64,000 nt of DNA from an uncultured Atopobiaceae bacterium (GTDB taxonomy: Bacteria; Actinomycetota; Coriobacteriia; Coriobacteriales; Atopobiaceae), in assembly GCA_947625235.1 (NCBI GenBank), contig CANQNP010000002.1:1-64000 (forward strand). Direction: 5' to 3'. Shown here piece after piece: positions 47,574-56,300 of the stretch (position 1 is the first letter of the stretch; each line of letters opens with the position of its first letter). The notes below the pieces were generated by a model. That model was not told where the DNA came from. It saw only the letters and a program-made list of their open reading frames with translations, and searched no databases. Both the position numbers and the translations under genes were made by a program.

Positions 47574-48056
47574 CTAGAGGAGCGGTTCGACCTCGCCCGC
47601 GGGAAGGGGATCGGTGAAGGAGAAGCCGTCGCCGGCGCCCAAGCCCGAGACGAGCTGGTAGGAGCTCCACGCCGCCGGCGCGCCCTTCTCGCCGAACTCG
47701 CAGATGAGGGCGTCGTGGTAGCCGGCCGAGAGCCCGGAGGCGGCACTCGGGGCGTCCTCGGCTGCCTCGCGCGCGGCGACGGCGCCGAGGTAGCAGATGG
47801 CCCAAGCCTCCGGCTCGCCAAGCGCCTCGCGATCCACGGTGCCCGCGGCGAGGCCCTCCACCCAGCTCCGCGCCCACTCGAGGCCCTCTTCCGCGGGCGC
47901 GTCCTCGGAGGCGAAGGTGAGGCGCTCGTCGGCGCCGTCTACCACGCTCGCCACCACGCCGAGCTCGCCCTTCTCCGCAAGCGCGTCGAGGGCCTCCCCG
48001 ATGAGGGTGGTCGCGAGCTCGTCCAGCCGCGCGCTCACCTGTCCCCGCTTCGCCAT
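47574..48056 (-). CDS. Hypothetical acidic protein
   Basis: This 160-residue cytoplasmic protein is rich in Ala, Glu and Gly and predicted to be mostly helical, without membrane segments or recognised motifs. The N-terminus (MAKRGQVSARLDELATTLIGEALDALAEKG) reads like an amphipathic helix. It has an excellent ribosome binding site (GGAGGCGCC before ATG 48056) and GC-rich codon use like its neighbours, so it is probably real. It lies 87 bases upstream of typA on the same strand. No function is proposed. Confidence 0.65.
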   Translation of the reverse strand: MAKRGQVSARLDELATTLIGEALDALAEKGELGVVASVVDGADERLTFASEDAPAEEGLEWARSWVEGLAAGTVDREALGEPEAWAICYLGAVAAREAAEDAPSAASGLSAGYHDALICEFGEKGAPAAWSSYQLVSGLGAGDGFSFTDPLPAGEVEPLL

Positions 48057-48145
48057 GGCGCCTCCTTCGCTCGCGTCCCATCGCGCTTGAGGGTAGCCCA
48101 AAGCCCCGGGCCGCCCCGCCACGACCTCACCTCACGCAGCCAAAG

Positions 48146-48185
48146 CGCGACCCCCGCGGGGCGCGTGGCCGCCGCGGGGGTCGCG
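48146..48185 (-). terminator. Terminator hairpin after the secreted repeat protein gene
   Basis: CGCGACCCCCGCGG and its complement CCGCGGGGGTCGCG form a stem of 13-14 base pairs with a loop of about 12 bases, 30 bases after the stop of the large secreted protein. A U-run is lacking apart from CTTTGG. Confidence 0.6.
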
Positions 48186-48214
48186 TTTGGCTCATGGACG
48201 CGATCGCGTGAGCG

Positions 48215-51200
48215 CTAGTACATGCCGTGCCAGACGGGATCTTCCTCTTGATAGCCAAGGCTCACGAGGTAGTCGATCTCCTCTCTGTCCGTGGAGCAGT
48301 GGTGCGCGGCGGGACCATCCACGGCGTAGGGGTTGTAGAGGCGAATCATCGGCTTCGCGCCCGCCGCGTCCGAATAGAACGCGGGCTGTCCCTCGAATTC
48401 GAGCTGCCACCCGAGATCCGAGAGCTCCTGGACCTCCGACCACTTGCTGGTATAGAGGTGCTCGGTGCTGTAGGGGTTGAAGAGGCGGTAGACGGGCACC
48501 TCGGACCACGCGGGCACGGAGAGCGGGTTCTTCGCCGTCTCATCGGTCCACCCGCGGCCCACGAGATCTTTGTATTCGGTGCTGCTCGTCGTGAAGAGGT
48601 GCTCGCCGCTCCACTGGTTGTAGAGACGGAACTGCTCCCTGGGCGAACCTTCGGGGTTATTCGGGTCGAAGCCCTCCGGCACCTCGCCCACGTTCACCGC
48701 GAAACCGGAGATCGACTGGGCGTGCGTGGCCGTCGCGGCGCGGGCCACGATGAACTCGCAGGTGCCCTGGCGCAGTGCGGTGATGGTCACCTCGTTGCCC
48801 GCCACCTCGGCATACGCGATGTCGTGGTCGTTGGAGATGGCGATGATCGCGCCGTCACCCTCGCCGCCAACCGAGATGGTGGTGGGCCTGCTGCCGGGGA
48901 TGAGCTCGAGCTTCAGGCTTTCGAGCTCCACCGAGGACTCGGGCTTGTTGAGCGAAGTGCCGCCCTTCGCCTTGGAGTAGTTGAACGACGACATCGCCGC
49001 GTCGAGCGTGGCCTTCGTGTGGTCCACGTGCTTTTGCGTGGCGTCGGCGTTACCGAGCTCCTTCTGGCCGTGCGCGACGGAGCGCTCGAGGACGCTCATC
49101 ACCTCAGGGGTCACCCAGTCGACGTTGGCCGGCACGTCCTTGCCGTCCTCGGAGCTCGCGGCGGTGCTCATGAGGTTGTTCGCGGCGAGGAGGGTCTCGC
49201 CGAGTTCCCTCTTCTCGACCACGACTTCCGGCTCCGTTGGCGTCGTGGGAGTGTCGGATCCGCCAGAGCCACCCGAACCACCAGAACCACCAGAACCACC
49301 AGAGCCGCCGGATCCGCCGGGCGTCGAAGGCGATTGCGCCAACGGCTTATAGGTGCCGGTGAGCACGGTGTAGTTGTCGTTGTGTGGCGTGTAGGTCCAG
49401 CCATAGGACTTGCCGGCCACGACGCTCTCGTTCGGCGTGTCCCACTCCACCGTGCCATTGAGCTTTTCGCTGCCGATGCCCGCGAACGTGCTTGCGCTGA
49501 GGTGGTAATCGGAGAGCTTCGGGCCGCTCCCGGTGACCGTGGGATAGCCGATGGGCGTGGCCTTGTTGATCACGATTTGGCCGGAGGTCTCGGACCCTTC
49601 GTACTGGTGGCCGTCCGGGAGGGTCACCACGACCTTGTAGTCCCATGTGCCCGCGTTCGTGGGCGGCGTATGCTGGAAGCCATTGTTGTCCTTGAGGTCG
49701 TACGTCACCTCATAGCTCGCCTCGCTCACGTTTGGCACGAGCGTCACCGTCACGGAATGCGGCTTGGTGTTGTAGTCGCCCGTCTTGCCCGTGACGTCGG
49801 CCTGCACCGCGTCCTTCGAGGTGATGTGCACCTTCGCGACCCCCGTGGTCGTGGTGTAGTTGGTCACATCGACGGGATGGAAGGTGAAGCGGTACTCGAC
49901 CGCTTGGCCAGAGGCGCCGCTGATTGCCTGATCCCCGTTCTCCCAGTTCGCATAGCCGGCCACGCTGTTGCCGTTGTGGGGATTCTTGCCGGCGATGTTG
50001 AGCACGATGTTGTTGAGCGGCGTACCCGCCTTGCCCGAGCCGGCCACGATTTCGGCGTCGAACACCGGGGTGGCCTTCGTCACCTTGTAGAGGCTCGAGG
50101 TTGAGACGGTGTAGTTCGAATTGCTCGACTTGGCGGTGATCGCGTAGCCGTTGGTGTTCACGGCCGCGCCGGGATCGGTCGCCTTGCTCGAGAGGTTCAC
50201 CGCGCTCACGTTGTCCCCGTGTGCCACTCCTTCGATGATGAGGACGCTCGAGGGCAGCGTCCCGGTTTCGCCGTATACCTTCGACTTATCGAGGCTGAAC
50301 GTGAGCGGCTTCGGGGTGATGGTGAGCGTGGCCGTTGCGTAGCCGGGCGCGTAGTCCTTCGTGGCCGCGGTCTTCACCACCACGTCATAGACGCCCACAT
50401 CCTTGGGCTCAGTGGGCAGGCCGTTGTAGGTGATGGTCATCGTGCCGTCGGAAGTCACCTTGGGCGTGACCTTCTTCGCGGTGCCGTCGTACACGAAGCT
50501 TTCGCTGGCAACGCTGAGGCCAGCGGGCGTGCCGTCGCGACCGACCCACGTGACCGTCGCGGACGACTCATACGGTACGTAGTAGTCCTTGTCGTTGCCC
50601 TTAGGCACGAACCGATACCTCTGGACGGACGTGGTGCTCTTCCCGCTCACGGGACTCATGGAGAACGTGGGGTCGACCCACTCGAAATCACCCTCGACCT
50701 CGATGCTTCGATCCCACATGTTCGCCATCCTGCCCGTGGGAGGATGCTCATTAAGCGTTTCCCCTGCTTGGAACTGCGATATCTTCACCGGGTCTCCGAT
50801 GACGGAGAGCGTCGATGGCAGCACCTCGACCTGGAGCGTGGGGAGGGAGCCAGTGATGTTGTACTTATGGCTATCCACGAGATTGTAATTCCCGCTAATG
50901 GATTTCCTCTCCAGCGTGGGAGCGGTGAGGCCGAGCTCCCCGAGGGTCATCTTTCCCAAGGTGGTATCCACCTGCTCGCGGGAATAGTTGACGCTCGCAC
51001 CGTAGTTTCGCGTGTGCTTGACTACGGGGTCGAGAATCTTGAGCTCGTCCATTATGAGGTTGAGCTTGATCTTGATCGGGTCCAGCGAAAGTCGCACGAA
51101 GAAGATTTCGCCGTCCTTCTCCAGAGGCTTGGAGGGACGCCCTGCCGGATTAAGCTTCACCGTGATGGTGGCATGATCCTTGGGCGCGACCGAACCCTTA

Positions 51201-51505
51201 TCCGTCTTTATCGTGAAGAAGGTGCCGGACGTGATAGGGGTGATCTGGATGTACTCCTCCGTGTTGTTGGTGATGGTGAAGGTCTTTTCCGGCTGCTGGT
51301 CAAACTCGTCGTACTTCACATCGCCGAAGTTCACCTCGCCGGTACTCGCCTCGACCTTCCCCGCCTCCATGGGGTAGGCGGTGTGCTCGCGAGAAGCGTT
51401 CGTCTGTGCCTCGGCGAGGGTGGGCGCTTGGATGGCGGCGAAGGCGCCGAGGCCCACGAGGGCGGCCGCGAAGGCCGCCGCAAGGACTTTCTTCATGCGT
51501 TTCAA
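48215..51505 (-). CDS. Large secreted Ig-like repeat protein
   Basis: This surface or secreted protein is about 1,096 residues. A signal peptide (MKRMKKVLAAAFAAALVGLG...AEA, about 33 residues) is followed by an ASH-like beta domain (VNFGDVKYDEF...TFTITNNT) and several MBG/Ig-like repeats (VYDGTAKKVTP, YNTKPHSVTVTL). A (GGS)n linker lies at about 49256-49320, then a helical segment and a Big-2-like domain. Three C-terminal repeats of the FRLYNQWSGEHLFTTSS type (DUF5648-like) close the protein. No LPxTG-type signal or membrane anchor is visible. I prefer TTG 51505, 5 bases after GGAGCCATC; ATG 51496 is the alternative. Function is probably adhesion or glycan contact (inference). Confidence 0.85.
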   Translation of the reverse strand: MKRMKKVLAAAFAAALVGLGAFAAIQAPTLAEAQTNASREHTAYPMEAGKVEASTGEVNFGDVKYDEFDQQPEKTFTITNNTEEYIQITPITSGTFFTIKTDKGSVAPKDHATITVKLNPAGRPSKPLEKDGEIFFVRLSLDPIKIKLNLIMDELKILDPVVKHTRNYGASVNYSREQVDTTLGKMTLGELGLTAPTLERKSISGNYNLVDSHKYNITGSLPTLQVEVLPSTLSVIGDPVKISQFQAGETLNEHPPTGRMANMWDRSIEVEGDFEWVDPTFSMSPVSGKSTTSVQRYRFVPKGNDKDYYVPYESSATVTWVGRDGTPAGLSVASESFVYDGTAKKVTPKVTSDGTMTITYNGLPTEPKDVGVYDVVVKTAATKDYAPGYATATLTITPKPLTFSLDKSKVYGETGTLPSSVLIIEGVAHGDNVSAVNLSSKATDPGAAVNTNGYAITAKSSNSNYTVSTSSLYKVTKATPVFDAEIVAGSGKAGTPLNNIVLNIAGKNPHNGNSVAGYANWENGDQAISGASGQAVEYRFTFHPVDVTNYTTTTGVAKVHITSKDAVQADVTGKTGDYNTKPHSVTVTLVPNVSEASYEVTYDLKDNNGFQHTPPTNAGTWDYKVVVTLPDGHQYEGSETSGQIVINKATPIGYPTVTGSGPKLSDYHLSASTFAGIGSEKLNGTVEWDTPNESVVAGKSYGWTYTPHNDNYTVLTGTYKPLAQSPSTPGGSGGSGGSGGSGGSGGSGGSDTPTTPTEPEVVVEKRELGETLLAANNLMSTAASSEDGKDVPANVDWVTPEVMSVLERSVAHGQKELGNADATQKHVDHTKATLDAAMSSFNYSKAKGGTSLNKPESSVELESLKLELIPGSRPTTISVGGEGDGAIIAISNDHDIAYAEVAGNEVTITALRQGTCEFIVARAATATHAQSISGFAVNVGEVPEGFDPNNPEGSPREQFRLYNQWSGEHLFTTSSTEYKDLVGRGWTDETAKNPLSVPAWSEVPVYRLFNPYSTEHLYTSKWSEVQELSDLGWQLEFEGQPAFYSDAAGAKPMIRLYNPYAVDGPAAHHCSTDREEIDYLVSLGYQEEDPVWHGMY

Positions 51506-51958
51506 GATGGCTCCTCTCGGGGAGTGCCATGGGGCGTGGACAGGCAACGAGCGCTGCGGAAACTTCGCCCACCCCGCAGTCGCTCGCGTGCCGAAGCGCT
51601 TCCAGACCCCAGCGCGCGGTTTTTAGATAAGGGGAAGTGTACGTGGCGTGAACGACGACCGGCAAGTGGCATTCAAAAACCGATCACCGGAGTACACAAA
51701 CACATCACGGAGCGCCCGCGCACGACGCCGCACGGCCGTGCTATGGGCACGCGGGCCAGCGCGAAGCGTCATCTGGCTTCGCGCTCCACGGGATCGCGAC
51801 AGAAAGATGGCACGGAGCCGCGGGATTGCGCGCGACGGGTATGCTTGTGGCAACAGGCGAGACCCGCTCCTGTGTCGTCATGAAGTCAGCGGGCGACGCT
51901 TCTATTTGCGGGGCCGAGCGGCAACTCGGCCCCGGCGCCTTTTAGCGGGTGGTTTCCG
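51506..51958. other. Non-coding stretch with a small structured segment
   Basis: I find no convincing gene in these 450 bases. The last 100 bases contain nested complementary blocks (CCCGCT/AGCGGG at about 51869-51899) and a hairpin GGGGCCGAG/CTCGGCCCC (51910-51933) followed by GGCGCCTTTTA. The order, structure then hairpin then T-run, resembles a leader or small RNA ending in an intrinsic terminator on the plus strand. No known riboswitch motif was recognised. Confidence 0.4.
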
Positions 51959-52144
51959 ATGTCTTCGTCTCCTGCCCACGAAATCATAGAGCTCGAGGGC
52001 AAACGCGGCAATCGTCGCGATCTGATCACTATGGCGTTCTTGCTTATCCAGTTTCATGTAGCATGGCTAAGCTACTTCACCATATTCCATTTCATCGCGG
52101 CGCCACGAGGTGGATTTCTGCGTGGGCGATTCGCTCTTTTCTGA
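51959..52144 (+). CDS. Possible small membrane protein
   Basis: This 61-residue frame starts with ATG behind GCGGGTGG and has one hydrophobic segment at about residues 23-47 (LITMAFLLIQFHVAWLSYFTIFHFI) flanked by charged residues. It stops where the remnant of a DUF4143-type gene begins. It may be a genuine small protein, a fragment, or chance. Confidence 0.2.
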   Translation: MSSSPAHEIIELEGKRGNRRDLITMAFLLIQFHVAWLSYFTIFHFIAAPRGGFLRGRFALF

Positions 52145-52154
52145 GGGGCTCGGG

Positions 52155-52346
52155 CTTTACCAGGTGGCGTGGGACGTGAGCGAGCCGACGGTGCTCCGGC
52201 GAGAATGCCGCGCGCTCTGGGAGGCCATGGCCGAGACCGGCGCCCGGCAATCGACGCTCATCGTCGGCCAGGGCGCCGAACAGGACATCGAGCGCGACGG
52301 CATGCGCATCTACTGCCTCCCCGCGTGGCGCTGGCTCCTCGGGTGA
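52155..52346 (+). pseudogene. C-terminal remnant of an AAA/DUF4143-type ATPase
   Basis: About 63 residues (LYQVAWDVSEPTVLRRECRA through IYCLPAWRWLL) match the usual C-terminus of AAA ATPase/DUF4143 proteins, where LYQVCYDL..R.REIRAL, LI...E and a closing IKVIPAWKWLL are typical (from memory). The ATPase domain and the rest of DUF4143 are missing upstream, and the fragment has no proper start. It is a decayed gene, typical of a variable island. Confidence 0.6.
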
Positions 52347-52411
52347 GCGCCAACTGGCCTCACCCAGCGCAGGGCGTGACGGTTCGCCTGCAATGAGGTC
52401 TCGCACACGGG

Positions 52412-52427
52412 TATCATAATTTTGATA
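52412..52427 (+). promoter_or_regulatory. Operator/promoter of the toxin-antitoxin pair
   Basis: The AT-rich inverted repeat TATCA-TAATTT-TGATA, 27 bases before the antitoxin start, overlaps a -10-like CATAAT. Autoregulation by a Phd/YefM antitoxin bound to such a site is the family rule; the binding here is inference. Confidence 0.5.
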
Positions 52428-52453
52428 TTTTGTCGACAGACGGGGAGCATGCC

Positions 52454-52711
52454 ATGAACATCCGTCCCATATCCGATCTTCGCAATCACTTCCCCGACGT
52501 CGAGCGGGAGGTGCGGCAAACCGGGCCCGTCTTCCTCACCAAGAACGGCTACGGGACGATGGTCATCATGAGCATCGACCAGTTCGACCACCTCAACGGG
52601 ACCGTGGAATCAGCGCTTGATGTGGCGGATGCGCAAGCGGCCTCCACGGACCTTCGCCTCGCCCACAGCGAGGTCTTCGATGCGGTGCGGAAGGGCCTTG
52701 GCCATGCCTGA
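52454..52711 (+). CDS. Phd/YefM-family antitoxin
   Basis: This 85-residue protein opens with MNIRPISDLRNHFPDVEREV, then GPVFLTKNGYGTMVIMSIDQFD, the standard N-terminal dimerisation/DNA-binding domain of Phd/YefM antitoxins. The C-terminal helix would wrap the toxin. ATG 52454 follows GGGGAGCATGCC. It overlaps the toxin start by 8 bases, the usual coupled arrangement. Confidence 0.9.
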   Translation: MNIRPISDLRNHFPDVEREVRQTGPVFLTKNGYGTMVIMSIDQFDHLNGTVESALDVADAQAASTDLRLAHSEVFDAVRKGLGHA

Positions 52712-53021
52712 TGGGCCCTACGAGCTTCGCTACCTGCCCCTTTTCCTCTCTGACTTGGAAGACGCGGTCCACTACGTCGCGAAGGTGCTCGGAAACCCCG
52801 CCGCGGCCGAAAGGCTCGTCGACACTCTCGAGCAGAAGCTGCTCGCCTATCGCGAGAACCCGTTCGCCGCGCCAGCGTATCGCTCGGCATCAGGGCGCCC
52901 ACACGCCTATCGATGGTTCGGGGTGGGCAACTACATGGCCTTCTTCGTCGTCCTCGACCACACCATCGAGGTCCGACGCTTCCTCTACGGCGCCCGAGAC
53001 CTCACGCGCCTCGCGCCGTAG
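52704..53021 (+). CDS. RelE/ParE-family toxin
   Basis: This 105-residue toxin contains PLFLSDLEDAVHYVAKVLGNPAAAERLVDTLEQKL (family: F..DL..I..YI......NP.AA..L...I), then RENPFAAPAY and an end VRRFLYGARDL, the YR..RD region of RelE/ParE toxins. Whether it cleaves mRNA or poisons gyrase cannot be decided from sequence. It pairs with the overlapping antitoxin upstream. Confidence 0.88.
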   Translation: MPDGPYELRYLPLFLSDLEDAVHYVAKVLGNPAAAERLVDTLEQKLLAYRENPFAAPAYRSASGRPHAYRWFGVGNYMAFFVVLDHTIEVRRFLYGARDLTRLAP

Positions 53022-53089
53022 GGTGCGAGGCGCCTCGCGCGGCATGAGGCCAGATGGCACGCCGCATACGGTCCCGGGCGTGCGGCCGT

Positions 53090-53158
53090 TGAACACTTTT
53101 GCCCGATCGGGCCAAAGTGTTCAGTAAACACTTTTGCCCGATCGGGCCAAAGTGTTCA
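53090..53158. repeat. Two tandem 34-base palindromes
   Basis: AACACTTTTGCCCGATCGGG followed by CCAAAGTGTTCA occurs twice in direct tandem with a 35-base period (copy 1 from 53090, copy 2 from 53126). Each copy is a near-perfect palindrome centred on CCCGATCGGG, with one mismatched pair. They lie just after the toxin gene. No U-run follows either copy. Confidence 0.85.
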
Positions 53159-53182
53159 ACGCGATGGTTCACCGAGTCCAAA

Positions 53183-53212
53183 CAAGACAAAAGGGACGGT
53201 TCTTTTGTCTTG
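53183..53212. terminator. AAGACAAAAG palindrome
   Basis: CAAGACAAAAG and CTTTTGTCTTG form an 11-base-pair stem around GGACGGTT. The sequence resembles intergenic palindromes I remember from several Gram-positive genomes. It may terminate the toxin-antitoxin transcript in one direction, but it lacks a separate U-tract. Confidence 0.45.
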
Positions 53213-53270
53213 CGCGGTGTGGCGCGAAGCGGCGCGCGGCAAGCGGGTTCTCGCGGCGCCTTTCCTGAAT

Positions 53271-53301
53271 CATCTGGCCCCGCGCTACGCGAGGCCAGAT
53301 G
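53271..53301 (-). terminator. Hairpin after the first subtilase gene
   Basis: CATCTGGCC and GGCCAGATG form a 9-base-pair stem with a 13-base loop, 25 bases beyond the stop codon. The arm GAGGCCAGATGxCAC also occurs once more at about 53046-53058, on the other side of the tandem palindromes. Confidence 0.45.
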
Positions 53302-53325
53302 ACACGTTCGGTTCGGCAGGGGGGT

Positions 53326-56300
53326 CTACTTATCCGTCTTCTCCGGCAGGGAGGAGGCGTAGAACTTCTCGCCTTCGCCTTCCCAGCCGTCGGTGATACG
53401 CGGGAGGTATTCGTCTGAGTAGTCCGTGGTCCAGTGGTGGGTGCCCTCGGTGACGTAGTGGTTGAAGAGCTGGTATATGGGGTAGGCAGCGCTCTTCGCC
53501 CTCGTTGCATCGACGCTGTAGAAGGCGGGCTCGCCCTTGAAGTCCCATCGCCAGCCGTGGTTGTCGACGAGGTCTTTAGCCTCACCGTAGCCCTTCGTGT
53601 AGTAGTGGTCGAAGTTATAGGGGTTGTAGAGACGATAGACCGGCTCGCCCGACTTGGGCGCATACCAGCCAATGTGCTCGAAGATCCACCCTGCTTTCTC
53701 GAGGTCCTTGCATTCCTCCTCGTCTGCGGTGAAGAGGTGGGCGCCCGACCACTTGTTGTAGTAGCGGTGGACCGCCACCTCGTTCGCGTGCGGGTCTGTG
53801 GTGGGGGCGGTGAAACGCACGGTGTGCGTGGCGGTGGAGCCGTCGGCGCAGGTGATGGCGAGCTGGAAGCTCGCGTTTGCGAGTTCGCTTGCCGTGTGGC
53901 CAGTGGCGGCCTGCGTGCGCACGGCCTTGGCGAGCGCCTCGTTCACGCACCTCTCGCAGAAGGCCTCGATGTCGCGCGAGCTCGCGCCGGTGAGGGTGAT
54001 CGAGATCTGCGCGTTGCCCACGAGCTGGACGGTTTCGGCCTTCGAGCTCTGAAGCGCGGTGACGATGCCCTTCACGGGGCCGTCGGAGACCTTCTCCACC
54101 GGCGCCTCCTCGTCGGCGATGGCCACCGTCCACGTGACGTCGCCGGAGTCCTCGTCGGAGCCGCTGCTCGTGCTCGGCGCGGCGCTCACCTCGGCCACCG
54201 TGCCTGAGGCTTTGTTGATGTCCTCGATCGTGCTCGGGGCCACGACCTCCTCGCGCATCTGCCCGGCATCGCTCTCCTCGCCCTTCGGCGGCTCGGGGGT
54301 GCTAGTGCCACCGGGCGTGGGCGTTGTGCTCGAACCGGTGCCACCGGAGCCGGAGCCGCTCGAGCCGGAGCTGGAGCCGCTCGAGCCCCCGCTCGACGAG
54401 CCGCCACCGGAGCCGCCGGGCGTCGTGCCACCGGGCGTGGTTGCCGCCTCCACATGCACCTCGACGGTCGTCGACCCGCTCTCGTGGTTTTGGTCGGCCG
54501 GGCACGTGATGGTGATCGTGGCATCGCCCGCCGCGATCGGCGTCACCGTGACGCTACTCGTACCCTGCGCCTTCACCGTGGCCACCCCGGTCGCGCTGCT
54601 CTTCGCTGCAAGCTGCGTACTCGCGCCCGAAACCGTGATCGTGCCGGACGCGCCCACCTTGAGGTTCCCCGTCCACCCCTTCGTGGCCGTGAGCGTGGTC
54701 TTGGCAGGCGTGATCTCGAAGCTGATGACCCGCTCCCCGGTGTAGCCATTCGCACCCCGTGCGTAGATGTAGCCGGTGCCCGCGTTGGTGTTTTCCGCGT
54801 AGCTCAGCGTGTAGTCGGCCGATTTCTGCAGCTCGTGGCCGTTCAGCCAGATCTCCGGCGTCGGGTTGATCGCATGGCCCGTATAGGGATAGGAGGGCTG
54901 CACGTCGAAGACGAGCGCGCCCGAGATGTCGCCCTTCTTCGCCTGATCCGTGTTCTCCTCGATCTTCACCTGACAGGTGGCGCTCTTGCCTCCCACCTCG
55001 GCCGTCACGCTCGTGTTTCCGGGTTTCGACGCCGTGAGCTTGCCGGTCGAATCGATCGTCGCGATGCCATCACCCGAGATCTTCCACGTCACGTCCTGCT
55101 CGATCGCGTTTGCGGGCGTGATCTTCGCGGTGAGCTGCCTCGTGTCTCCGGCTTTCATGGTCACGGTGCTTGGCTCGATGTCCACCTGCGACACGTGCAC
55201 CGTCTGGCCGCCCACCACCACCGCGAGCTTCGCCTCAGCGCCGGAGTAGTTCCCCCACGGCGACACGTTCAGCGTGATGATCGCGGTGCCTTCGCTCTTC
55301 GCGTTCACTGTGAGCCGGCTCGTGGGGTATGCCTCCGCGAGGCTCACCTCCGCGACATTCGGGCTGGTGTTGCTCACGTCCACAATGGGCAAGCTGTTGG
55401 TGCCCTTGTACGTCACATCGATCGTCCTCGAATCGCCAGCGTTGAGGTCCAGCTGCGTTGCGCCAAGGTTGAGCGTGGCCTTCGCCGGAAGGATCACGTA
55501 GCTGCGATGGGTCTCGCCGGTGTAGCCGCCCATGCCCTTCGCGTAGACGTACGCCGTGCCCGCACGGTCGAAGAACGACCAGGAATAGGTGAAGTCCTTG
55601 CCCTCCTGCAGCTTCGTTTCCCCAAGCGTCACCTCCGGCTTGGGCTTCACGCCGCCGGGCTTGTATTCCTGATCTGGAACCGCGGCGATCGTCGCGTTCG
55701 AGAGGTCTCGATTCGGATCGCGCACCTTCACCGTGATCTTGATCGTTTGACCGGGCTTGTAATTTCCTTCTGGGTCGATCCCGAGCGTGACGGTCGTCTC
55801 GCCCTCGCCCTTCGGCTCGATGTGAATCGTGTTGTAGACGACCTTGATGAGGTTTTGGTACTCGGAGACGACCTTGGCCTCCGCTACGCCCGGGTCCTCG
55901 CTCTTGACCGTGAATTTCATGGTGGGCGAGCAGAAGATGTGCTCGTCGTACGGATCGCCGCCGCCCACGAGCTCGATCTTCTCGTGGTGCACCTGCGAAT
56001 CGAGGTTCATGGAGCCTTTGGCTTGCGCGATGTCGAACGTGAGGGTGCGCGTTCCCGTGTAGACGCCGATGCCCGTGATGGTGACCGTGGCCGGCGACCC
56101 ATGCGTCGCGTCTTTGTTGTTCTCATAGGAGAGCGTGTAGTCCTCGTCGAGGATGAGGAGCTCGTTCTGCTGCTTGACGGTCGGCTGGGGTTCAAAGTAC
56201 ACGTTGTTGAACGTGTACTCCTTGGGCATGTTCTCGATGATGATGTCCGTGTTGTCCTCGCCAAGTGAGATGCGCTCATCGTTGGCAATCCAGATCTCGA

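Noticed and set aside
51623-51989. Short Arg-rich frames on both strands after the secreted protein gene
   Set aside because: There is no ribosome binding site, the composition is a by-product of GC-rich DNA, and overlapping frames exist on both strands.
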